Positions 8,876 through 15,619 of a stretch of DNA of 64,000 bases are shown here, piece after piece (within the stretch, counting starts at the first letter, position 1; the number at the start of each line of letters is the position of its first letter). The stretch lies in assembly GCF_000427405.1 (NCBI RefSeq), contig NZ_KE386491.1, positions 2,153,001 to 2,217,000 on the forward strand. Direction: 5' to 3'. The notes beneath the pieces were generated by a model, which saw only the letters and a program-made list of their open reading frames with translations, had not been told where the DNA came from and made no database searches. The stretch is from Flectobacillus major DSM 103. GTDB taxonomy: Bacteria; Bacteroidota; Bacteroidia; Cytophagales; Spirosomataceae. The position numbers were made by a program, and so were the translations under genes.

Positions 8876-9649
8876 TTAGATAGTTGGTAAAGCACCTCCG
8901 TCAACCGAATAATTAGTTCCTGTGATATATTTTGCTTCCTCAGAAACAAGGAATTTTACAAGGTTCGCAATTTCTTCGGGTTCTGCCATTCTTCCCAATG
9001 GCACACTAATTTTATCCATTACAATTTTAAATGCTTCGTCTGATGTAATGTTTGACGATTCTGCAATGTTGTCAATAAAGTCCAACATTAACGGTGTTTT
9101 TACAACGCCCGGTGAAACAACATTGACCCGTATTCCTTTTGAGCCAACTTCGTTTGCCAATGCTTTGCTATAAATATTCAATGCTGCTTTTGCAGAAGAA
9201 TAAGACATTGTCATTTCCCATATTGGTTGCTTTGCTGCAACCGTAGAAATGTTGACGATTACACCGCTTTTTTGTTCAATCATTGTCGGCAATAATGCTT
9301 TGTTGATACGAACAACTGACATAAAATTCAGTTGCCAATCATTGTTCCAATGTTCATCTGAAAGAGCATTGAAACCGCCCCCTGGACTTAAATTAGCCCC
9401 TGCATTATTGACAATAATGTCTATTCTGCCGTATTGCCCCAAAATTTCTTTGGCAAGAGTTTCTGCACTTTCGGGTCGAGCAAGGTCTGTTGCAATAAAA
9501 TGCTGTCCGCTTGTACTTTCTTTTGGTGCAGTTCGTGCCGTTACTACTACTTGCACACCTGCATAGCTTAATTTGTCGGCAATGGCTTTGCCTATGCCTT
9601 TTGTTCCGCCTGTTACCAAGGCAACTTGTCCTTTCAATGAATTGTCCAT
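8876..9649 (-). CDS. SDR-family oxidoreductase
   Basis: 257-residue classical short-chain dehydrogenase/reductase. NAD(P)-binding TGGTKGIG (TGxxxGIG) near residue 14, NNAG at about 90, catalytic Ser in NISTVAA, and Tyr/Lys in YSSAKAALN (YxxxK) near 155, with the C-terminal substrate loop VSPGVVKTPL and the family-typical YITGTNYSVDGGALPTI. Full length for the family. Divergent from an HxlR regulator with a dyad operator in between, so it is probably that regulator's target, for example in quinone or aldehyde detoxification (inference). Confidence 0.92.
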   Translation of the reverse strand: MDNSLKGQVALVTGGTKGIGKAIADKLSYAGVQVVVTARTAPKESTSGQHFIATDLARPESAETLAKEILGQYGRIDIIVNNAGANLSPGGGFNALSDEHWNNDWQLNFMSVVRINKALLPTMIEQKSGVIVNISTVAAKQPIWEMTMSYSSAKAALNIYSKALANEVGSKGIRVNVVSPGVVKTPLMLDFIDNIAESSNITSDEAFKIVMDKISVPLGRMAEPEEIANLVKFLVSEEAKYITGTNYSVDGGALPTI

Positions 9650-9671
9650 ACTACTTTTTTTAAGATGAGTT

Positions 9672-9695
9672 GTAAAGTAAAAAATAATACTTTAC
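9672..9695. promoter_or_regulatory. dyad operator between SDR and HxlR genes
   Basis: GTAAAGTA and TACTTTAC form a perfect 8-bp inverted repeat separated by 8 bp, in the 114-bp divergent intergenic region. It contains AGTA/TACT half-sites, as do operators of the HxlR-family regulator YodB, though in the opposite relative order. It is the most likely binding site of the adjacent HxlR-type protein and would control both genes. Confidence 0.5.
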
Positions 9696-9763
9696 ATTTG
9701 AAAGTGGTTACACGATTGTACAGTAATGACACGAAGTAAAGTTTTGAACAAAATCAACTATTT

Positions 9764-10090
9764 ATGAGCAAAAAAAAATTACAAAAGCCTCAAGAAAAAT
9801 GCACACTTCAAGAAATTTTAGGTGTAATAGGTGGAAAATGGTCTATGTCCATTATCTATGTTTTATTTAACGGGAAAAAGCGTTTTAGCGAATTAGAACG
9901 ACTTATACCAAACATAAATACCCGCATGTTGGTCAAAGAATTGAAGAATATGGAAGCCAATGGAATTGTTGTCAGAGAAGTTTTTGCAACTGTTCCGCCA
10001 ACAGTTGAATATACCCTAACGACAAAAGGGGAAAAGTTAGAGCCAATTATCAACGAACTCTATAAATGGGGCGTTGAATATGTTGGCTAA
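9764..10090 (+). CDS. HxlR-family winged-helix transcriptional regulator
   Basis: 108 residues with the full HxlR signature: C-x-L-x-E-I-L...IGGKWSMSIIYVLFNGKKRFSELER, then INTRMLVKELKNMEANGIVVREVF, and the wing ending PTVEYTLTTKGEKLEPII. Cys13 is at the position of the redox/electrophile-sensing Cys of YodB-type members, so it may sense quinones or other electrophiles (inference). It faces away from the SDR gene at 8876-9649 across a short region with a dyad operator. Confidence 0.92.
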   Translation: MSKKKLQKPQEKCTLQEILGVIGGKWSMSIIYVLFNGKKRFSELERLIPNINTRMLVKELKNMEANGIVVREVFATVPPTVEYTLTTKGEKLEPIINELYKWGVEYVG

Positions 10091-10451
10091 CCGCAACGGT
10101 CGTGTTTGGGCGGTTGTTTGTTCGTGATATTTTTTGGCAAAAGTCAGCAAATCTGCACAATAGTTGATAAAAGCACTATTACCAAAGATTAGCAAAAAGT
10201 CCTTTGAAAGCTTATCAGTGGGCTTTTTACTAATCTTTAATACTGTCGGATTGTGTGGCCGCCTAACATTCGGACTTTGCAACGGGCGGGTTTCTAAGCA
10301 TAAATGCCCATTATTACTAAAGTTCATTACTCTTTTATATCCCTTTAGAAGAGGTTTGAAAGAATAATTAATAAGAAGGTTTTTAGCAAAAATGAATTGG
10401 GCAACAGCAACCCGTGTTATGGCAGTTTTTAGTCTTTTCAACAAATATATA
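10091..10451. repeat. 361-bp gene-free spacer with cassette-like palindrome and repeat copy
   Basis: It opens TAACCGCAACGG immediately after the HxlR stop and contains GGCCGCCTAACATTCGGACT (10257-10276), with the motif CTAACATT also seen in the spacer at 11.93 kb. From about 10338 to 10420 it carries the right-end repeat GAAGAGGTTTGAA...AAGAAGGTTTTTA...GGGCAACAG shared with 8.77-8.85 and 12.17-12.24 kb. No gene is seen. Confidence 0.45.
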
Positions 10452-11213
10452 TTACCATGGAATTTCTCCTGTTTCGGGATTTGTTTCTTCGCAAAAGAAT
10501 TTTCCTGTTACTCCATCATTGCCAATTAAAGCATATTTTACGATACGTTTTCCTGCATCTTCCACCGTTTCTGTTCCACGATGATGATTGAAATCAGTTT
10601 TGGTAAAACCAGGACTTACAGCGTTAATTTTGAAATTAGTATCACGAAGTTCATAAGCTAAATTAACGGTGAACATATTGAGTGCCGATTTTGACGACAA
10701 ATAAACAACACCTTTGTGGTGATAGTATTTGTAAGTAGGGTCGCTGTGTAAGGTAATAGAACCTTGGCTTGAACTGACCATTACAATTCTTGGCTCGTCC
10801 GATTTTTTGAGTAAATCCAACAATGCTTGTGTAACTCTAACAACGCCATAAACATTGGTTTCATATACTTCTTTAAACACCTCTACACTTGTATGCTGTG
10901 CTGTTTGAGGAATAAAGTTCCCAGTCTCGTCAAATTTGACTCCATTAATTCCTGCATTGTTGATTAGCACGTCCAAAACACTTGTTTTTTTGCCGATTTC
11001 CAAACGTGCATTTTTTACTGAATTGTCATCGGTTACGTCAATTTGGATGGCTTCTACATTTGTTAGCCCTTCAGATTTTAATTGCCCTACGGCTTTCAGT
11101 CCGTTTTCTAAACTTCGGCTTCCGAGATAAACATAAAAACCTTGTTGTAATAATTGTTTAGCAACTTCAAAGCCAATGCTTTTGTTTGCTCCTGTGATGA
11201 ATGCTTTCTTCAT
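10452..11213 (-). CDS. SDR-family oxidoreductase
   Basis: 253-residue short-chain dehydrogenase starting MKKAFITGANKSIGFEVAK; an upstream in-frame ATG at 11237 would add eight residues ahead of the first strand and is less likely. Cofactor motif TGANKSIG, INNAGING, catalytic Ser in MVSSSQGS and Tyr/Lys in YLSSKSAL. The C-terminus GVTGKFFCEETNPETGEIPW is typical of the carbonyl-reductase-like SDRs of Bacteroidota. Located just downstream of a Crp/Fnr-type regulator with a shared operator motif, so probably regulated by it. Confidence 0.9.
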   Translation of the reverse strand: MKKAFITGANKSIGFEVAKQLLQQGFYVYLGSRSLENGLKAVGQLKSEGLTNVEAIQIDVTDDNSVKNARLEIGKKTSVLDVLINNAGINGVKFDETGNFIPQTAQHTSVEVFKEVYETNVYGVVRVTQALLDLLKKSDEPRIVMVSSSQGSITLHSDPTYKYYHHKGVVYLSSKSALNMFTVNLAYELRDTNFKINAVSPGFTKTDFNHHRGTETVEDAGKRIVKYALIGNDGVTGKFFCEETNPETGEIPW

Positions 11214-11268
11214 TTTTGTTGATTTAAAATTTGACAAGGCAAAGTTGTTTCAACAAAAAATGAAATCG

Positions 11269-11284
11269 TTTACCAAATGGTAAA
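11269..11284. promoter_or_regulatory. palindromic operator upstream of the SDR gene
   Basis: TTTACCA-AA-TGGTAAA is a perfect 7-bp inverted repeat with 2-bp centre, between the Crp/Fnr-type gene and the SDR gene. A near-copy with the same spacing lies upstream of the regulator gene, and both are followed by AAGTG. It is likely the regulator's binding site, in the size range of Crp/Fnr sites. Confidence 0.55.
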
Positions 11285-11292
11285 AAGTGATT

Positions 11293-11853
11293 TTATCGAA
11301 TGTTTTTTCTAATTCTGCTTAAAGATTGTTGTGTAATTCCGAGATAAGAAGCGATGTATGAAAGTGGAATACGATTGGCAAGTGATGAAAACTTTTCTAA
11401 AAATGTTAAATATCGAGTTGTAGCATCGTCAGAAACTAACGAACTTCTTCTGTCTAATTTTTCTAACAAGGCTTTTTGAAAAATTTTATTTGTAATGCTC
11501 TCCCAACTGACAATCGTATGAGAAATTTCGTTCCAATCTTGTTGAGAAAACACAATAAGCTTACAGTCGGTAACGGCTTGAACATATTCTGTCATAGGTT
11601 CGCCTTGGTGGGGGTTTGTAAACAAATGGTTTTCGTCAACAAAATACTTTGTGATTTCTTCGCCTTTGTTGTTGTAATAGCAAATACGCAAAACACCCTC
11701 CAAAACGAAAACGACTTGGTTGAACATTTTTCCAGCTTCTACAAAATAGTCGTTTTTTTTGATTTCCAATTCGGTTGTCTTACTTGTAATCAAGTCTATT
11801 TGTTGTTGGTTTAGATTTCCGAATTGCAATATGTAATTTACCAGTTCTTTCAT
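11293..11853 (-). CDS. Crp/Fnr-family transcriptional regulator
   Basis: 186 residues. An N-terminal cyclic-nucleotide-binding-like beta roll (KNDYFVEAGKMFNQVVFVLEGVLRICYYNNKGEEITKYFVDENHLF) joins, through the long C-helix, a short helix-turn-helix IPLSYIASYLGITQQSLSRIRKNI. It lacks the conserved Arg-Ser phosphate-binding motif of Crp, so the ligand, if any, is unknown; no Fe-S cysteines as in Fnr. Encoded 79 bp upstream of an SDR gene, with matching operator-like sites in front of both genes. Confidence 0.9.
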   Translation of the reverse strand: MKELVNYILQFGNLNQQQIDLITSKTTELEIKKNDYFVEAGKMFNQVVFVLEGVLRICYYNNKGEEITKYFVDENHLFTNPHQGEPMTEYVQAVTDCKLIVFSQQDWNEISHTIVSWESITNKIFQKALLEKLDRRSSLVSDDATTRYLTFLEKFSSLANRIPLSYIASYLGITQQSLSRIRKNIR

Positions 11854-11885
11854 TATGCAAAATTAGCAAATGATAGTAGATTGGA

Positions 11886-11901
11886 TTTAACATTTGGTAA
11901 A
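11886..11901. promoter_or_regulatory. putative autoregulatory operator of the Crp/Fnr gene
   Basis: TTTAACA-TT-TGGTAAA has the same 7-2-7 architecture and right half-site (TGGTAAA) as the site at 11269-11284, and lies 32 bp ahead of the regulator's start codon. The match, including the following AAGTG, supports autoregulation. Confidence 0.5.
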
Positions 11902-12247
11902 AAGTGTTGGGCTGCGAGGTTGTCTAACATTGCTGTAGCGTTTGGGTAGTGCCGAAGACGGGAATTTTTAACACAAAAGTTCAATCGAAGCCATTCAGTG
12001 CCGCTTGTGGCAAACCCGTGTGCCTGTTGCACAACTCAATTATATAGACTTCCATCTTGTGAAGAGCCTTTAATTTTGCCTTGGGAAACTGCCTAAAAAC
12101 GAGTATTTTCGAGGTATACAAGAGCTTAAAAATCTCCAGAGGTTAATTTCTAGCAACTAAAAAAAACCTCCTTTAAATTACTTTAAAAGAGGGCTGGAGG
12201 TATATTTTATAAGAGTATTTTTAGAAAAAATGAGTTGTGCAATGGCT
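11902..12247. repeat. gene-free spacer with cassette-like palindrome and 225-bp inverted-repeat element
   Basis: Left part (about 11928-12018): GTCTAACATTGCTG...CAAACCCG, a member of the gene-separating palindromes. Right part (12022-12246): an element bounded by TTGCACAACTCA (12027-12038) and its perfect complement TGAGTTGTGCAA (12231-12242), with internal AACCTCC...GAGG stem near 12168. It resembles the elements at 8.45-8.85 and 10.34-10.42 kb. No transposase is present, so it would be a MITE or IS remnant. Confidence 0.5.
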
Positions 12248-12934
12248 TCATGATAATAATTGTTTATACTGTTCGCGTCTGTAATCCTCAGGGTTTAAAT
12301 TTATATTTTTACTGTTTAATCCCTTGGCAATTCCTCTGATTCCCTGGTCGGATGGTGAATATAATGTCTTAATATTAAGTTCTCTTGATGTTCGAAATAT
12401 ATTTGCAGGCAACTGAACTTTCTCAAATTCAAAATCACCTGATTCAATTGGAACAAATATTTCTTTTTTTTTCTTTTTATTGCCTTTTCCAGTCTCGTTT
12501 TTCTTGTCAAGTAAAGGTTCTATTTGTTGTTTGAGTAAACTTGTTACTAATTTACTTGTTGTATATACAGTGTCAACTTTAAAATTTCTCAGAATTTCAA
12601 TGATGTCTTGAAACTCAATAATAGCTAAGTCTTCATCTGCCGATGAAGTGTTGTCTTTGCGATAACACTTACGTATAATGTCAATAATGCCAAACTCGTT
12701 TTTATTCAAATAGTCCAAAATGTTCTCAGTCGTGATTTCAGTTTTAATGTCTAAAACGTCATGGATTAAGTCTCAAAATTTATTGTCTGTGCTTCCATAA
12801 TAAAAATCAAGTCGCGGACTTTTTTTGTTTGTCACTTGAAAAGCTGGAAATGTTCCAATAATTAATTTGGTCGTTTTTTCATTTATAGAAGGAAGTCCTA
12901 TTTTGTCATTGAATGGGTGTGTTTCTATATTCAT
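12248..12934 (-). pseudogene. uracil-DNA-glycosylase-superfamily protein, interrupted by one nonsense codon
   Basis: The first part starts MNIETHPFNDKIGLP at 12934 and reads TKLIIGTFPAF...LDFYYGSTDNKF, then TGA (12773-12775), and continues in the same frame DLIHDVLDIKTEITTENIL...EFGIIDIIRKCYRKD...TLYSPSDQ...PEDYRREQYKQLL to the stop at 12248. The joined protein (about 228 residues) matches the small uracil/mismatch DNA glycosylases, in which FYYGS-x-x-N-x-F-W is a signature; the stop replaces exactly the Trp (TGG to TGA). I therefore call one pseudogene rather than two genes. Family members excise uracil or mispaired bases. A sequencing error would give the same picture. Confidence 0.72.
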
Positions 12935-12960
12935 GATTGTTGTCTTTTTAGCATTACTTA

Positions 12961-13074
12961 TAACGGCAGTCTGTGAAAAACTCAAAATCTAAGTCTTTAG
13001 ATTGTAATAGTTGAAAGTTTCTCGGATAGGTGTCCGAGTATAAAAAGGACTCAAGTTAGTTTTTTCACAGCCTG
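12961..13074. repeat. 114-bp imperfect palindrome (cassette-boundary-like)
   Basis: Left arm CAGTCTGTGAAAAACT (12967-12982) pairs with right arm AGTTTTTTCACAGCCTG (13058-13074) with one mismatch and one single-base bulge. Inside are two smaller hairpins: AATCTAA...TTAGATT near 12986-13003 and CTCGGA-TAGGTG-TCCGAG at 13021-13038. The left end TAACGGCAG recurs at 6496 and 8429. Confidence 0.6.
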
Positions 13075-13206
13075 ACGGTTTGCAGCTTGGCGAAGTGGCA
13101 GGAATTTTACCACAAAACTTGATTTGAAAAACTGATGTTTGATTAACCTTAAAACTGTCTTTGGAACACGAAACCCCGCCTTCTGGGTAGGTGCTGTTAT
13201 AGGCTG
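13068..13206. repeat. 139-bp imperfect palindrome adjoining the previous one
   Basis: Outer ends CAGCCTGAC (13068-13076) and GTTATAGGCTG (13196-13206) are inverted repeats, with AAGTGGCAGG and CCCGCCTTCTGG as inner partially complementary arms. GTTATAGGC/GCCTATAAC ends resemble attC-type termini. It overlaps the right arm of the preceding palindrome by a few bases and precedes the rloB end. Confidence 0.5.
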
Positions 13207-13233
13207 GGCTGGCGTTCTTGTTGTGGTCTAGGA

Positions 13234-13948
13234 CTATATATACTTCAATAATTCTTTAACAAGTCTAAATACAGTGGTGGATGACTCTTCATTTGCAGGA
13301 TTAGTATGGTCAAAAAGGTCGTAATTCCTTTCTGCTCTAGAAATTGCTAAACGCTTCCTCTCCTTATTTATTTTTTTGTCAATACCGTCAAGCACTTCAA
13401 AAATTTCTTCCGTTATTGTTTTGTTACTTTCACCTTCGTATGTTAGTCCAAATGGTTTTAAAAGTTGATTGATTTTATTGTTGTAATCATTTCTATTCAT
13501 TCCACCACCTTGATGGTCGTCAAAATGAAGTATGAGCCAATATTCAAAAGCTTGATTTGAATATGCAACACCAAAACCGTTTCTTTCAGCAAGTTTTACT
13601 GCATCATTGAATTTTTTTGCATGCTTAGGGTTATCTGGCTTAGGGTCAGCATCAAATACACACCAAACTTGTTCGTATGACCTTTCTTTTGATAATTGAA
13701 CTGCTCTTTGAACTAATGATATAGTGTTATAACCTTCACCAACTGGTTTGATTGTGGCAGAAGACAACTTGAATTGTCTAAAATATGATGGCTCTGTATT
13801 TTCACCTTCACATACAATTAGTATTGTTGGCCTTTCAGAAATTTTCGCCTCACTTCTTTACTAATACAGGTTCTGCTCGTCTTTTTGTTTTTAAAGATTC
13901 TTTATGTGCCTTCTTTGCTGCTATCTGTTCAGCTTGTTTATTTTTCAT
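13234..13948 (-). pseudogene. RloB-like protein gene with an N-terminal frameshift
   Basis: The frame from about 13860 down encodes SERPTILIVCEGENTEPSYF...QVWCVFDADPKPDNPKHAKKF...FGVAYSNQAFEYWLILHF, the RloB signature (EGE-x-TEP, D-x-D, and FE-x-WL-x-HF). The EGE and DAD motifs resemble the acidic residues of Toprim nucleases. The natural start, ATG at 13948, overlaps the rloA stop by 11 bp and opens a Lys-rich leader (MKNKQAEQIAAKKAHKES...PVLVKK) that ends at TGA 13850-13852. Removing one base in the AAAGAAG run just before it fuses leader and body into a normal ~237-residue RloB. So the gene is frameshifted, or rescued by slippage, or the base is an error. RloB accompanies RloA in putative abortive-infection pairs (AbiL-like). 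Confidence 0.7.
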
Positions 13949-15269
13949 TTTCATCTTGTGGCAATAAATTTTTGTGAATTAAATTGTCAAAGAATCCAAG
14001 AAATGGAACCGCACCATATTTACCTCTGATGTAATTGTCCTCAAAAGCCTCATTTTTTCTTACTGTCTCAGACTTAAAGTCAGCCAACGAATATAGTTTA
14101 GCCTCTCCGTATTTGTCTTTTTCTGTAAACCAAACTTGGTCTTTTCTAAACAAACCTGAGCTTAACAAATTTGTGTCGTGAGTGTTGAAAATAAGTTGTG
14201 CATTTTTAGGATTGAGTTTTTTTGAATTGAATAATGAAACTATTTTACAAACTAAATTTGAATGTAGTTTTGAATCTAATTCATCAACTACAAGAGTATA
14301 TCCATTTTCAATTGAATCTAAGACAGGTCCAGTCAATGCAAAAAACTTTCTTGTTCCAAATGATTCATCATCATCAAGAGAGAAGTTAATATTCCCAATA
14401 TGGTGCTTAGAATTGTCAAACTTTTTATGAGTAGTCAAAATATCAGAAAAGAATTCTGCATTATCCTCTTTTGATTTTTTCAAAATCATTTCTCTCAATT
14501 CTTTAGGCATATCCTTTGGCAGCTTTGTGACATCTAGCATCTCAAGCTTAATATCTTGAATTCCTAAATCAGCAGCCTTGAGTAATTCAAGAATTCTTTC
14601 TTTATGCTTTGGGTCTTTAGTTTTACCCATAGTGTAGCCTTGATAACCTTCTTCTTTAAGTCCAGAAATTGTCTTGAGATTTTTGAACCATTCAATAATA
14701 TTCTCGCTAGTCGTATCATTGAATTGAGCCGCTACCGATAGAAGTAAAGCATTATTTCTAATCAATTCTTCTCTAACTAATGTTGCACCTTTTGGAAAAT
14801 TTCTTGAATGAATTTCGAAATTTTGAAAATCTCTATAAAATAACTCAACTTCTTTTGTTTTTGGCTTGTGATATAGCCACTCTGAAACAACTTGGTCTTT
14901 ATCAACTTCAAAACCATAACGAAACATTTCCTTTTTGTACAAAAAGATTACTTCAAACTCACTAGGTTGTTTCTCACTTTCGTTATTTAATTTAAATGGT
15001 TCCACATCAATTTCTTCCCCTTTTTGACTTTCTTTTGAAGAATTGATGGCAAAACGCTTCATGAACATTAACGCCTCAATAAATTTGCTTTTTCCACTTG
15101 CATTCGCTCCGTAAACAACAGCACTTTTAAGAATTCTAAGATTGTAAATATTGATGTCAGAAATGTTTTCTGTTTCTCTAGTTTCTTTGTCGTAATTAGA
15201 TGCGATAAGGCTCAGTGTGGCCTTTTCTTTAAATGTTCTAAAATTTCGAACTGAGAATTGAATTAGCAT
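13938..15269 (-). CDS. RloA-like AAA-family ATPase, putative phage defence
   Basis: 443 residues. SMC/OLD-type ATPase: N-terminal strand MLIQFSVRNFRTFKEKATLSL, Walker A GANASGKS near residue 55, a long variable insertion (about 100-300), then GYTLVVDELDSKLHSNL (Walker B plus the ABC-type D-loop-like region) and FNTHDTNLLSSGL (the His of the switch strand). The C-terminus RGKYGAVPFLG is characteristic of the RloA/AbiLi group. Operon with rloB (11-bp overlap). Members of this pair are linked to phage resistance; the expected role is sensing by the ATPase and toxicity by RloB, not proven here. Confidence 0.85.
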   Translation of the reverse strand: MLIQFSVRNFRTFKEKATLSLIASNYDKETRETENISDINIYNLRILKSAVVYGANASGKSKFIEALMFMKRFAINSSKESQKGEEIDVEPFKLNNESEKQPSEFEVIFLYKKEMFRYGFEVDKDQVVSEWLYHKPKTKEVELFYRDFQNFEIHSRNFPKGATLVREELIRNNALLLSVAAQFNDTTSENIIEWFKNLKTISGLKEEGYQGYTMGKTKDPKHKERILELLKAADLGIQDIKLEMLDVTKLPKDMPKELREMILKKSKEDNAEFFSDILTTHKKFDNSKHHIGNINFSLDDDESFGTRKFFALTGPVLDSIENGYTLVVDELDSKLHSNLVCKIVSLFNSKKLNPKNAQLIFNTHDTNLLSSGLFRKDQVWFTEKDKYGEAKLYSLADFKSETVRKNEAFEDNYIRGKYGAVPFLGFFDNLIHKNLLPQDENEK

Positions 15270-15515
15270 AATATATCGTTTTATTGCAATTTACCCGCAA
15301 ATATAGCCTTTATTTTGCAAAAAAATACATTTTAAAGTATTTTTTTGATAATTTTTCATTGGTCAAATACACAAGCAGTCTTTTTGAAACTTGAAGTTTG
15401 ATGGTTTGACGGTCTTCCTACGCTTGCCTGTAACAAGTATATAACCACAATATACCCAATAATTTACTAAACTATTGCGTCTATCCAACCCAATATAAGG
15501 ATAAACACCACAAAA
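15270..15515. other. gene-free region between rloA and dnaK terminator
   Basis: Upstream region of rloA, AT-rich (runs such as AAAATACATTTTAAAGTATTTTTTTGATAATTTTT near 15325, which includes the short dyad AATACATTTTAAAGTATT) and therefore a likely promoter area. I see no open frame or RNA gene in it. Confidence 0.4.
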
Positions 15516-15581
15516 AAAGTGTCACAAAATCTCCTTCCAAAAACTGAAAGATTCCTTAAAGGAGATTTTGTAACACTTTAC
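15516..15581 (-). terminator. rho-independent terminator of dnaK
   Basis: Arms at 15516-15536 and 15561-15581 pair over 21 bp with one mismatch around a 24-nt loop. On the minus strand the stem is followed by a T run (ACACTTTTTTTG). It begins about 40 bp after the dnaK stop codon. Confidence 0.85.
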
Positions 15582-15619
15582 TATATTTAGCCAAAGGCTA
15601 AGAGCCGATTAACGACTTC

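Noticed and set aside
12773-12985. Separate 70-residue small gene
   Set aside because: It is the N-terminal piece of the glycosylase-like gene, joined in frame to 12248-12718 across one stop codon.
5405-13206. Classical integron
   Set aside because: No integrase gene, palindrome ends do not match RYYYAAC/GTTRRRY, and gene orientations are mixed. Reported only as cassette-like.
13234-13767. RloB starting at the TTG at 13767
   Set aside because: The conserved EGENTEP motif lies upstream of this position in the same frame, so that start would cut off essential residues.
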